64,000 nt of DNA from Eubacteriales bacterium (GCA_030524745.1 JAUNGC010000019.1:1-64000); one strand, 5' to 3'; shown: positions 34,344-42,899, counted from the stretch's first letter. A program made the numbers and translations. Notes: a model not told the origin generated them from the sequence alone.

Positions 34344-35188
34344 TGGCGGGGACTTTATATTTGTGCGCGACGCCGATCGGAAATCTGCAGGATATGACGC
34401 CCCGCGTCGTGGAGGCGTTGAAAAATGCAGATCTGATAGCGGCGGAGGATACCAGGAACAGCATAAAGCTGCTGAATCATTTTGACATTCATACGCCGAT
34501 GACCAGTTATCATGAATATAATAAGGTGGAAAAAGCGCATACGCTGATTGCGCAGATGCAGGCGGGTAAAAATGTCGCGCTGATTACCGATGCGGGAACG
34601 CCTGCCATCTCCGATCCGGGGGAGGTGCTGGTGAAGCTGTGTCATGAAGCGGGAATTACGGTGACGAGCCTGCCCGGTCCGGCAGCCTGCATTACGGCGC
34701 TGACTCTGTCGGGCCTGTCCACAAGAAGATTTTGCTTTGAAGGTTTTTTGCCTTCCGATAAGAAGGAAAAAGCAGACGTGCTGGAGGACTGCCGGGAGGA
34801 ATCCAGGACCATGATTTTTTATGAAGCGCCGCACCGCTTGAAACGGACCCTGCAGGAACTATACGATGCGATGGGCGACAGGAATATCACGCTTTGCAGG
34901 GAACTGACGAAAAAATTTGAGAGCGTGATGCCAACCACATTTGCAGATGCGATCGCCTGGTATGAAGAAAAAGAACCCCGCGGCGAATATGTGCTTGTGA
35001 TAGAGGGCAGAAGCCGGGAGGAAAAAAAGAAAGCGGCGCAGATGTCCTGGCAGGAAATGTCTGTGGCGGAACATGTGAAGCTGTATGAACGGCAGGGAAT
35101 GGACCGGAAATCCGCCATGAAGCAGGCCGCTAAGGACCGGGGAATCAGCAAAAGGGACGTTTATCAGATCCTGCTGGAAGACGAATAA
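34340..35188 (+). CDS. rsmI: 16S rRNA cytidine-1402 2'-O-methyltransferase
   Basis: 282 residues. TLYLCATPIGNLQDMTPR, AAEDTRNSIKLLNHF, LITDAGTPAISDPGEVLV and SLPGPAACITALTLSGL are the hallmarks of RsmI (YabC/YraL). It modifies the ribosomal P site together with RsmH. GGGAGG lies 3 bp before ATG 34340 and 6 bp before ATG 34343, so the second may be the real start. It ends the yaaO-to-rsmI block. Confidence 0.95.
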   Translation: MMAGTLYLCATPIGNLQDMTPRVVEALKNADLIAAEDTRNSIKLLNHFDIHTPMTSYHEYNKVEKAHTLIAQMQAGKNVALITDAGTPAISDPGEVLVKLCHEAGITVTSLPGPAACITALTLSGLSTRRFCFEGFLPSDKKEKADVLEDCREESRTMIFYEAPHRLKRTLQELYDAMGDRNITLCRELTKKFESVMPTTFADAIAWYEEKEPRGEYVLVIEGRSREEKKKAAQMSWQEMSVAEHVKLYERQGMDRKSAMKQAAKDRGISKRDVYQILLEDE

Positions 35189-35269
35189 ACATTTTCTAAA
35201 AAGCGGCGCGGAAGCGGCGCCGGCATTTGAGGCTCAGTATAGAATTGCGAAAGTCCGGGAAAAAATAGG

Positions 35270-35298
35270 TTGACAGATTCCGGGAAATCCATTACACT
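35270..35298 (+). promoter_or_regulatory. sigma-A promoter upstream of the ATP-grasp cluster
   Basis: TTGACA (35270-35275), a 17-bp spacer and TACACT (35293-35298). Transcription would start near 35305, just before two successive terminator-like hairpins. Confidence 0.7.
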
Positions 35299-35315
35299 TT
35301 TATTCATAAGAAACG

Positions 35316-35349
35316 AAGGCGTTCTGCTTATATGCGGAGCGCCTTTTTT
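35316..35349 (+). terminator. terminator or attenuator 1
   Basis: AAGGCG-T-TCTGC pairs with GCGGA-G-CGCCTT around TTATAT, followed by TTTTTT. It lies within 15 nt of the predicted start of the promoter at 35270. Confidence 0.75.
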
Positions 35350-35356
35350 AATTCCG

Positions 35357-35379
35357 AAAAGTCTTTGTAAGGACTTTTT
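35357..35379 (+). terminator. terminator or attenuator 2
   Basis: AAAAGTC (35357-35363) pairs with GACTTTT around an 8-nt loop and ends in TTTTT. It follows hairpin 1 by 8 bp, ahead of the ATP-grasp gene. Confidence 0.55.
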
Positions 35380-35405
35380 GCTGCCGGAAGAGGGATGGTG
35401 AGGAC

Positions 35406-36734
35406 ATGGTAGAAACTTTGAATGTGGATCTGTATGACCGGACGGATACGGTGAATGAATTACTGGCGCGCTACGGCGTGAAGTTCGGCATCTACAAAAA
35501 CGGGACGTTTAAGGAACAGCTTTTTCCTTTTGACGCGGTGCCGCGGGTGATTGCAAAAGAGGAATTTGCTTATCTGGAACGCGGGCTGAAGCAGCGGGTT
35601 TGGGCGCTGAATCTGTTTCTGAAGGATATCTATAATGAAAAGAAAATCCTGAAGGATAAGGTGGTGCCGGAAGAATTTATCTATGCTTCCAGCGGTTATC
35701 TCGCCCAGTGCGAGGGCATTGTGCCGCCCAAAGGCGTATATTCCCACATTTCAGGAATCGACCTGGTGCTCGGGAAAGACGGCGTGTGGTACATATTGGA
35801 GGATAATCTGCGGGTGCCCTCCGGCGCTTCCTATCCGATGATCGCCAGGGAACTGTGCAGGAGATCCAGTCCCAGAACCTTTCAGAGCATTTCTGTCGCG
35901 GACAACAGAAACTATGCGGCGATCTTAAAGCATACGCTGGATTACGTCAACACAGGAGGTCTGACTGTGGTGATGACGCCGGGACGGTACAATGCGGCTT
36001 ATTTCGAGCATTCCTATCTGGCGGAGCGCATGCACGTGCCGCTTGTCACCTGCAATGATCTGGTGGTGGAAAATGATTACCTTTATTTTGTGGACTATGA
36101 CGGGAAAAAAGAGCGGGTAGGCGCGGTCTACCGCCGGATTTCCGACGAATATATGGATCCGATGAACTTTAAGAAGGAGTCCGTCATCGGCATTCCGCAT
36201 ATTTTTGATATTTACCGCAAGGGCAATGTGGCGCTGGTGAATGCGCCCGGCAACGGCATTGCGGATGATAAGGGGATTTATTACTTTGTGCCGAAGATGA
36301 TCCGCTATTATCTGGGCGAGGAGCCGATTCTGCACAACGCGCCGACTTACCTGCCTTATTATGAGGCGGACATGGAATATGTGCTGGAGAAATTCGACAA
36401 GCTGGTATTAAAGGACGTGGCCGAAGCGGGAGGCTACGGCGTGGTATTCGGAAACAGCATGAGCGCCGGGCAGAAGGAGGACTTTATCGCGCTGCTCAAG
36501 CGGGAGCCGCGCCGTTTCATTGCACAGGAAGTCATCGATTTCTGCGATCTGCCGATTCTGGAAAAAGAAGGAAGAGTGGAGCGGAAAGCGGATTTGCGGG
36601 CGTTTGTTCTGACTTCGGAAAAACCTGTGGTCTGGAAGAGCGGGCTGACACGGTTTTCCAGAAATCCGGATTCCTTTATTGTCAATTCGTCTCAGGGAGG
36701 AGGTTTTAAGGATACATGGGTGTTAAATCAGTAG
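35406..36734 (+). CDS. circularly permuted ATP-grasp type 2 protein
   Basis: 442 residues, close to the usual length for the family. SGIDLVLGKDGVWYILEDNLRVPSGASYPMIARELCRR is the permuted ATP-grasp signature, and KLVLKDVAEAGGYGVVFG is the nucleotide-binding loop part. Such proteins are predicted to form amide bonds to an unknown acceptor and nearly always occur with an alpha-E protein and a transglutaminase-like protease, as here. It overlaps the alpha-E gene by 19 bp. The Shine-Dalgarno is weak (GGGATGGTGAGGAC), with ATG 35406 the first good codon. Confidence 0.88.
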   Translation: MVETLNVDLYDRTDTVNELLARYGVKFGIYKNGTFKEQLFPFDAVPRVIAKEEFAYLERGLKQRVWALNLFLKDIYNEKKILKDKVVPEEFIYASSGYLAQCEGIVPPKGVYSHISGIDLVLGKDGVWYILEDNLRVPSGASYPMIARELCRRSSPRTFQSISVADNRNYAAILKHTLDYVNTGGLTVVMTPGRYNAAYFEHSYLAERMHVPLVTCNDLVVENDYLYFVDYDGKKERVGAVYRRISDEYMDPMNFKKESVIGIPHIFDIYRKGNVALVNAPGNGIADDKGIYYFVPKMIRYYLGEEPILHNAPTYLPYYEADMEYVLEKFDKLVLKDVAEAGGYGVVFGNSMSAGQKEDFIALLKREPRRFIAQEVIDFCDLPILEKEGRVERKADLRAFVLTSEKPVVWKSGLTRFSRNPDSFIVNSSQGGGFKDTWVLNQ

Positions 36735-37384
36735 AAAATATGGACCGCCTGTATTGGCTTGGCCGCTATTCGGAGCGCGTTTATACGACTTTGAAATTAT
36801 ACGGGCAGCGGTTTGACAGCATGCTGGAAGAGGGAACGGAGGGCTATGACGAATTCTGCCGCTCTCTGGAAATACCCAATATTTATGCGTCGGCGGAAGA
36901 TTTCAGGAAACAGTATCCGTTCGGGCACGAGGACCCGAATTCCATTTACAGCAATTTACGAAGGGCCTATGACAATGCGATTGAACTGCGGGAGGAGATC
37001 GGCAGCGAGACGCTGGCATATATTCAACTTGCGGTATATGAACTCAACAAGGCTTCGCTCAGCGAAGCGCCGATGATTGAATTTCAGCGCATTCTGGATG
37101 ATATACTCGCGTTCTGGGGCATCGTGGATGACCAGATTGAGGATGAAGACACCAGAAATATCATTAAAGTGGGCAAACGGGTGGAGCGGATCGATTTATA
37201 CGGAAGGCTCAACATCGATCGCGTTTCCATGATCCGGGAAGTGAACCGCCTGTGCGGCAGAATTGAACGCTGCAGCCTGCATTATAACAAGGCGGTGCCG
37301 GACCGTTTAAAGAGTCTGGTTGCGAAACAGGAACTGGATTATCCGGAAATCGTCAGAGAAATCGAGAGAATTCTGGAAGTATAA
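36716..37384 (+). CDS. alpha-E domain protein
   Basis: 222 residues, all-helical. MGVKSVENMDRLYWLGRYSERVYTTLKLY is the conserved start of alpha-E (formerly DUF403) proteins, and EEIGSETLAYIQLAVYELNKAS and the RVERIDLYGRL segment follow. The alpha-E protein is the regular partner of the circularly permuted ATP-grasp protein, sometimes fused to it. It may carry or hold the substrate; the function is not established. GGAGG lies upstream of ATG 36716. Confidence 0.85.
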   Translation: MGVKSVENMDRLYWLGRYSERVYTTLKLYGQRFDSMLEEGTEGYDEFCRSLEIPNIYASAEDFRKQYPFGHEDPNSIYSNLRRAYDNAIELREEIGSETLAYIQLAVYELNKASLSEAPMIEFQRILDDILAFWGIVDDQIEDEDTRNIIKVGKRVERIDLYGRLNIDRVSMIREVNRLCGRIERCSLHYNKAVPDRLKSLVAKQELDYPEIVREIERILEV

Positions 37385-37437
37385 GAAAAACGGAATGATT
37401 ATACGGGATAAGACGTCAATCAGTGTGGAGGTTTGTT

Positions 37438-38229
37438 TTGAAAACGCTGAAGTATCGCTATTATCTGAGGATAGATTTTGACCGGCCTGTGACGCAGCAC
37501 AGTTTTACGGTGCGGTGCATGCCGCAGGCGGATGACAGGCAGATGCCCCTGCAGCAGAATATTTCGATTATGCCGAAGGAATTCCTGCGTGAAAACAGGG
37601 ATTCCTTTGACAACGCTTATTTTTTCGGAAGAGCCCAGAACCCTCATACTCTGTTTGAAGTGGTCTCGGAAGGGCTCATCCGTACGGGGCTGTCGAATGC
37701 GGTAAAGGCGCAGGAAACATATCGCCTGGGCATGTTTGCCCTGCAGACGGACTATACGAGGCCGGGAACCGGTTTAAGGGCCTTTTTTGATGCGCTGACA
37801 GTTCCGGCTGTTGGCGGCAGCGTGGAAAAAAGCCTATATTTAATGGAAAAACTGTGCGCCGCTTTTTCCTACGCGCAGGGAAAAACGGATATTTCCACGA
37901 CGGCGGAGCAGGCATGGCGGCTTGGCTGCGGCGTCTGCCAGGATTATTCCCATATTCTGCTTTCGCTCTGCCGGATGGCCGGCATAAAGGCCCGGTATGT
38001 GGCGGGCATGCTGATCGGGGAAGGCTTGAGCCATGCCTGGATAGAGGTGGAAGACGGCGGGTACTGGTATGGACTGGACCCGACGAACGGAGTACGGGTT
38101 GCAGAGGATCATATAAAAATATCCCATGGAAGGGATTATGCGGACTGCCTGCTCAATCAGGGCGTTTTTACGGGAACGGCACAGCAGAAGCAGACCGTCA
38201 GCGTCAGTGTGGAGGAAGCCGAACACTGA
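37438..38229 (+). CDS. transglutaminase-like cysteine protease
   Basis: 263 residues. The transglutaminase core has Cys in WRLGCGVCQDYSHILLSLCRMAGI, His in GLSHAWIEVED and Asp in WYGLDPTNG. An N-terminal beta domain of about 90 residues precedes it. Partners in such clusters are thought to cleave or transfer the product of the ATP-grasp enzyme. The start is TTG 37438, 7 bp after GGAGG; the frame upstream from GTG 37423 contains that site and is not used. It is cytoplasmic by sequence. Confidence 0.85.
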   Translation: MKTLKYRYYLRIDFDRPVTQHSFTVRCMPQADDRQMPLQQNISIMPKEFLRENRDSFDNAYFFGRAQNPHTLFEVVSEGLIRTGLSNAVKAQETYRLGMFALQTDYTRPGTGLRAFFDALTVPAVGGSVEKSLYLMEKLCAAFSYAQGKTDISTTAEQAWRLGCGVCQDYSHILLSLCRMAGIKARYVAGMLIGEGLSHAWIEVEDGGYWYGLDPTNGVRVAEDHIKISHGRDYADCLLNQGVFTGTAQQKQTVSVSVEEAEH

Positions 38230-38272
38230 CGGCCCCGGGAGAATTCCTGCGGCATATGGAAAAGAGGAAAAT

Positions 38273-39214
38273 ATGATGATGACAGTAGCGAGCGTATCCC
38301 TGCCGGTGGATGAGACGCTTGAAATCAGGAAAAACCGGTTTTGTCCGAAAGACGGCGGCAACGGAAGAAGAATCAGCATTGTGACCGGCACGCACGGGGA
38401 CGAGCTGGAGGGCCAGCTTGTCTGCTATGAGGTGGCGAAAACGATTCGGGAAAATCCGGAAAAGCTTTTGGGAACCGTTGATCTTTATCCGGCGTTAAAT
38501 CCGTTGGGAATCGACTCCGTAACCCGCGGAATCCCGGGCTTTGATCTGGATATGAACCGGATCTTTCCGGGAAATCCGGACGGATCCATGACGGAATATG
38601 TGGCGACCAGAATTGTGGAAGATCTGGTGGGAGCGGATTTGTGTCTGGATATTCATGCGAGCAATATTTTTCTGACCGAATTGCCGCAGATCCGCATCAA
38701 TGAGTTGCATAAGGAAAAGCTGGTGTCGCTTGCCATGGAAGCGAATGTGGATTTTATATGGGTGCATGGCGCCAATACGGTGCTGGAATCCACCCTCGCG
38801 CACACCATGAACAGCCGGGGCGTTCCCACGCTGGTGGTGGAGATGGGAGTAGGCATGCGGCTGACGAAGGAATATGGAGACCAACTGACAAAAGGAATTT
38901 TCAATCTCATGCGGAAACTTCATATCTGGAAAGGAGAAGAAGAACCGGTCAAGACTCCTGTAGTATCGGAGAAGCCGGATGAAGTATGTTACCTGAACGC
39001 GCCGGTTTCCGGCATTTTTCTGAAGGAAAAAGAGCACGGCAGCATGGTGTGCGCGGGAGAAGAGATCGGCGCGATTATCAATCCTTTTACGGGAGAATGT
39101 ATGAAGGCCGTAACGGCGCCCCATGACGGTCTGCTTTTCACAATCCGGGAATATCCGGTGGTGGACGAAGGATCGCTGCTTGCCAGAATTCTCATGAAGG
39201 GAGACGCTGTGTGA
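38273..39214 (+). CDS. M14-family deacylase/peptidase, AstE/aspartoacylase-like
   Basis: 313 residues. IVTGTHGDELEG provides the first zinc His and Glu, LDMNRIFPG binds the substrate carboxylate, and LCLDIHAS provides the second His. A C-terminal beta domain with NAPVSGIFLKEKEHGSMVCAGEEIG follows, as in succinylglutamate desuccinylase/aspartoacylase proteins. It probably cleaves an N-acyl amino acid or an isopeptide. AGAGGAAA precedes a run of three ATGs at 38273. The stop overlaps the next gene. Confidence 0.85.
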   Translation: MMMTVASVSLPVDETLEIRKNRFCPKDGGNGRRISIVTGTHGDELEGQLVCYEVAKTIRENPEKLLGTVDLYPALNPLGIDSVTRGIPGFDLDMNRIFPGNPDGSMTEYVATRIVEDLVGADLCLDIHASNIFLTELPQIRINELHKEKLVSLAMEANVDFIWVHGANTVLESTLAHTMNSRGVPTLVVEMGVGMRLTKEYGDQLTKGIFNLMRKLHIWKGEEEPVKTPVVSEKPDEVCYLNAPVSGIFLKEKEHGSMVCAGEEIGAIINPFTGECMKAVTAPHDGLLFTIREYPVVDEGSLLARILMKGDAV

Positions 39215-40137
39215 TGGAAAAAGAACTCATTTATACCATACCCTCCCTTTACAGGGAAGATTTCCGCATTAACGGTTACCGGTTCGGCAGCGGGAAAAAG
39301 GCGCTGTGCGTGGTGGGAAGCCTGCGGGGAAACGAGTATCAGCAAATTTATACCTGTTCCCAGTTGATCCGGCGCTTACGGCAGTTGGAAGCGGCAGGCC
39401 GGCTGAATGAGGAAAAAGAGATTCTGGTGATCCCGTCTCTGAATCCGGTTTCCATGAACATTGAGAAGCGGTTCTGGCCCACGGACAACACGGATATCAA
39501 CCGGATGTTTCCCGGGTACAAGCTGGGGGAGACGACCCAGCGGATTGCGGCAGGCGTGTTCGATGTGGTGTCGGAATATGAGAACGGAATCCAGTTCGCC
39601 TCCTTTTATATGCCCGGCTGCTTCTGCCCTCATGTACGAATTATGAAGACGGGATATGAAAATGTGAAAAAGGCCCGGCAGTTCGGCCTGCCTTATATTG
39701 TGCTCAAGGTTCCAAAGCCCTATGATACGACGACCCTGAATTATAACTGGCAGATTTGGGAAACCGACGCTTTCAGCCTGTACGGAACGACGACGGAACG
39801 GCTGGAAGAGGAAAGCGCGGTGGAAATCGTGGATGCGATCCTGCGGTTTATGGCGGAAAATGATATTTTGAAGGACGAAAGACCGAAAGGACAGGAGGCA
39901 AGGGTGTTTTCAGACCGGGAACTTTTGTCCGTCAGACCGAAAAAAGCGGGCATTTTCCAAAGCGCGGTACAGGTGCGCCAGCAGGTGAAAAAGGATCAGC
40001 TTCTGGCGAGAATTGTGGATACCTGCGTGGGAGATGTGATTGAAGAACTGTATGCGCCCGCGGACTCGGTGGTGTTCTTTCTGCACGACAAGCCGCTGGT
40101 ATACGCCAATACGGCGGCGATTAAGCTGTTGCCATGA
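39214..40137 (+). CDS. M14/AstE-like paralogue lacking metal-ligand residues (probable pseudoenzyme)
   Basis: 307 residues, collinear with the preceding protein: SLRGNEYQQ aligns with THGDELEG, TDINRMFPGYKLGETT with LDMNRIFPG, and KKAGIFQSAVQVRQQVKKDQLLARI with the C-terminal beta domain. At the first zinc position Arg replaces His, and the DIHAS segment is replaced by QFASFYMPG, so two of three zinc ligands appear lost. It may be a non-catalytic partner of the upstream enzyme. GTG 39211 is an alternative start; AAGGGAG lies upstream. It is last in the cluster. Confidence 0.78.
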   Translation: MEKELIYTIPSLYREDFRINGYRFGSGKKALCVVGSLRGNEYQQIYTCSQLIRRLRQLEAAGRLNEEKEILVIPSLNPVSMNIEKRFWPTDNTDINRMFPGYKLGETTQRIAAGVFDVVSEYENGIQFASFYMPGCFCPHVRIMKTGYENVKKARQFGLPYIVLKVPKPYDTTTLNYNWQIWETDAFSLYGTTTERLEEESAVEIVDAILRFMAENDILKDERPKGQEARVFSDRELLSVRPKKAGIFQSAVQVRQQVKKDQLLARIVDTCVGDVIEELYAPADSVVFFLHDKPLVYANTAAIKLLP

Positions 40138-40165
40138 ATACGAAAACCGTTCGCCTGCTGGCTTA

Positions 40166-40194
40166 TTGACAATTTCCACCGTTTGTGCTACGCT
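40166..40194 (+). promoter_or_regulatory. sigma-A promoter of the metG leader
   Basis: TTGACA (40166-40171), a 17-bp spacer and TACGCT (40189-40194), about 30 bp before the T-box leader. Confidence 0.75.
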
Positions 40195-40204
40195 TTATTG
40201 CAGT

Positions 40205-40666
40205 TAAACTTACAGAAAAAAGCGGTGACGGAGAGAGTAGATCTGTCGGCAAGTTCTACAGAGAAGATTTCCGATTTGTTCTGTTGCGCGTATGAAAGTG
40301 GCGCGGCAGTGCAGAGGGCTGAGAGAAATCGGATGGAAGCGGATTGAACATGGCTCCTGAGCAGCGCACCGAGCCGGAATGCTCATTTGGATGGTCAAAT
40401 GGGCGATCCAGAAAAAGGGAGATACGGTTTGCGTACTACCCGAAACTGGTGATAAACGGTTAGATTGCGACAGGTTCCGCCTGTTACAGCGGCAGGGTAT
40501 TTTCGTGCAAAGTACAGCGTGCGGCAGTTCGTACAGGAAATTGCCGGCAATGAACATGACGAAAGCACCCGCTAAGATATGCGCCGTGAGACGCATATGA
40601 ACAGAAGTGGTACCACGGATGATAAACCCGTCTTCTTTATGGAATAATGAAGAAGACGGGTTTTTT
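40205..40666 (+). promoter_or_regulatory. T-box riboswitch controlling metG (specifier AUG)
   Basis: The T-box core AGAAGTGGTACCACG lies at about 40603-40617, preceded by stem III TATGCG...CGCATA (40579-40598). The long stem I region starts near 40222, and GAAC-ATG at 40346-40352 gives a methionine specifier codon in the expected 3' side of stem I. A strong terminator (AAACCCGTCTTC...GAAGACGGG, then T6, 40624-40666) follows. Uncharged tRNA-Met would stabilise the antiterminator and raise metG transcription. Confidence 0.88.
40624..40666 (+). terminator. T-box terminator
   Basis: AAACCCGTCTTC pairs with GAAGACGGGTTT around a loop of about 13-16 nt, followed by six T. It is the regulated terminator of the metG leader. 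Confidence 0.9.
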
Positions 40667-40668
40667 GC

Positions 40669-40814
40669 GCGACAGGCAGAGAAGAATAAGGTGGTTGGCG
40701 CGGAAAATGCTTGCATTTTTCCGCGGGAAACGCCTTATTCGGCGAGCAACGCGAGCCCTGCGGCGCATAGCGCTGCAGGGCTGCCTGCCGGGCGACAGGC
40801 AGAGAAGAATAAGG
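40669..40814 (+). repeat. two 23-bp direct repeats with inverted elements in the metG leader
   Basis: A 23-bp unit beginning GCGACAGGCAGAG occurs at 40669-40691 and 40792-40814, 123 bp apart. Between them are a long stem-loop (GAATAAGG at 40684 and CCTTATTC at 40733-40740, with an inner GCGGAAAATGC/GCATTTTTCCGC stem) and a second hairpin AGCCCTGC...GCAGGGCT (about 40754-40782). This palindrome-rich insert lies after the T-box terminator and before the metG ribosome site. Confidence 0.75.
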
Positions 40815-40877
40815 CGACCGCCGCGACAACGAGGCGGAGCCGGGCGCGTAACCCCGGCAAACGGAAAGGAGAAGAGA

Positions 40878-42854
40878 ATGAGCAAAGGGAAATTTTACAT
40901 GACAACAGCGATTGCCTATGCGTCGGGCAAACCCCACATCGGCAACACCTATGAAGCGGTGCTGGCGGACAGTATCGCGCGTTTTAAAAGAAAAGACGGT
41001 TATGATGTTTTTATGCAGACCGGCACGGATGAGCACGGACAGAAGGTGGAGTTAAAGGCGGCGGAAGCCGGCGTAACCCCGCAGGAATATGTGGATAATG
41101 CGGCGGGAGAGATTAAGAGAATCTGGGATTTGATGGGGACCTCTTACGATAAATTTATCCGCACCACGGATCCGGACCACAAAAAGCAGGTGCAGAAGAT
41201 TTTTAAAAGATTATATGACCAGGGGGATATTTATAAAGGCGCTTACGAGGGAATGTATTGTACGCCCTGTGAATCCTTCTGGACAGAATCCCAGTTAAAG
41301 GACGGCAAGTGTCCGGACTGCGGAAGGGAATGCAAACCCGCCAGAGAAGAAGCGTATTTCTTTAAAATGAGCAAATATGCGCAGCGGCTGATCGATCATA
41401 TCAACAGCCATCCGGAGTTCATTCAGCCGGTATCCCGCAAGAATGAGATGATGAACAACTTCCTTCTGCCGGGCCTGCAGGATCTGTGCGTTTCCAGAAC
41501 ATCCTTCAAGTGGGGCGTTCCGGTGGATTTTGACGACAAGCATGTGGTTTATGTGTGGCTGGATGCGCTCACCAACTATATTACGGGAATCGGCTATGAT
41601 GCGGATGGGAACAGTTCGGAGCAGTATAAAAAGCTGTGGCCTGCAGACCTGCATCTGATCGGGAAGGATATCATCCGTTTCCATACGATTTACTGGCCGA
41701 TCTTTCTGATGGCGCTGGGCGAGCCTTTGCCGAAGCAGGTGTTCGGACATCCGTGGCTTTTGCAGGGCGACGGCAAGATGAGCAAATCCAAGGGCAACGT
41801 TTTATATGCGGATGATCTGGTGGATTTCTTCGGCGTGGATGCGGTGCGCTATTTCGTGCTGCATGAGATGCCTTTCGACAATGACGGCGTAATAAGCTGG
41901 GAACTTCTGGTGGAGCGTTTGAATTCCGATCTGGCAAACACTTTGGGAAATCTGGTAAACCGCACGATTTCCATGAGCAACAAATACTTTGGCGGCGTGG
42001 TTGCGGATAAGGGCGCTGCGGAAGCGGTGGATGAGGATCTCAAAGCGGTTGCGGTGGACACCTACAATCGGGTGGAAGCGAAGATGGAAACGCTGCGCGT
42101 GGCGGACGCTATCACGGAGATTTTTGTTCTATTCAAGCGCTGCAACAAATATATCGATGAAACGGAGCCGTGGGTGCTGGCAAAGGACCCTGCCAAAGCG
42201 GACCGTCTTTCCACTGTGCTTTACAATCTGGTGGAAGGAATTCTGATCGGCGCATCCCTGCTGGAACCTTATCTTCCCGGCACGGCGGAGAAGATCGCCA
42301 AACAGCTTCATACGACGCTTCGCAGCTTTGATGACTGCCAGAAATTCGGCCTGTATCCGTCCGGCAACAAGGTGACGGAGAAGCCGGAAATCCTGTTCGC
42401 AAGGCTGGATGTAAAGGAAGTGGTGGAAAAAGCGGACGCCATGTTTGCCGCGAGAAAGGCAGAAACGCAAGCCGACGGGGCGGCAGACGAAAAGAAAGAA
42501 GAGCCCGTGATCGAACTGGAGAAAAAGCCGGAGATCACTTTTGAAGAGTTTGGAAAAATGCAGTTTGCAGTGGGCGAGATTATCAAGTGCGAGGAAGTGC
42601 CCAAGTCCAGAAAACTGCTCTGCTCGCAGGTGAAGATCGGCAGCGAGGTAAAGCAGATCGTATCCGGCATTAAGCAATATTACAGCGCGGAGGAAATGGT
42701 AGGCAAAAAGGTCATGGTGCTGGTGAACTTAAAGCCTGCAAAGTTGGCTGGCGTGCTTTCCGAAGGCATGCTTTTGTGCGCGGAGGATGCAGAGGGCAAT
42801 CTGGCGCTCATGACGCCGGAAAAAGACATGCCCGCAGGCGCAGAAATCTGCTGA
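40878..42854 (+). CDS. metG: methionyl-tRNA synthetase
   Basis: 658 residues, class I. The HIGH motif appears as KPHIGNTY, and KMSKSKG is intact. Zinc-site cysteines CTPCESFW and CPDCGRECKP are present. The C-terminal tRNA-binding EMAPII-like domain (FGKMQFAVGEIIKCEEVPKSRKLLCSQVKIG) makes it the long form. It charges both methionine tRNAs. AAAGGAG sets ATG 40878; an in-frame Arg-rich extension to 40647 begins within the terminator hairpin and is judged untranslated. Expression is controlled by the T-box upstream. Confidence 0.96.
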   Translation: MSKGKFYMTTAIAYASGKPHIGNTYEAVLADSIARFKRKDGYDVFMQTGTDEHGQKVELKAAEAGVTPQEYVDNAAGEIKRIWDLMGTSYDKFIRTTDPDHKKQVQKIFKRLYDQGDIYKGAYEGMYCTPCESFWTESQLKDGKCPDCGRECKPAREEAYFFKMSKYAQRLIDHINSHPEFIQPVSRKNEMMNNFLLPGLQDLCVSRTSFKWGVPVDFDDKHVVYVWLDALTNYITGIGYDADGNSSEQYKKLWPADLHLIGKDIIRFHTIYWPIFLMALGEPLPKQVFGHPWLLQGDGKMSKSKGNVLYADDLVDFFGVDAVRYFVLHEMPFDNDGVISWELLVERLNSDLANTLGNLVNRTISMSNKYFGGVVADKGAAEAVDEDLKAVAVDTYNRVEAKMETLRVADAITEIFVLFKRCNKYIDETEPWVLAKDPAKADRLSTVLYNLVEGILIGASLLEPYLPGTAEKIAKQLHTTLRSFDDCQKFGLYPSGNKVTEKPEILFARLDVKEVVEKADAMFAARKAETQADGAADEKKEEPVIELEKKPEITFEEFGKMQFAVGEIIKCEEVPKSRKLLCSQVKIGSEVKQIVSGIKQYYSAEEMVGKKVMVLVNLKPAKLAGVLSEGMLLCAEDAEGNLALMTPEKDMPAGAEIC

Positions 42855-42886
42855 TAAGGATAGCGGATTTCTGATTTATATGATAT

Positions 42887-42892
42887 TATAAT
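42887..42892 (+). promoter_or_regulatory. TATAAT -10 upstream of structured leader
   Basis: A consensus -10 with no good -35 match lies 7 bp before a 62-nt rod-like stem structure. It is listed because the predicted transcription start coincides with the first base of that structure. Confidence 0.35.
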
Positions 42893-42899
42893 AAATTGA

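Noticed and set aside
40647-40877. In-frame N-terminal extension of MetG rich in Arg
   Set aside because: It starts inside the T-box terminator hairpin and crosses repeats; the canonical start at 40878 has a good ribosome site.
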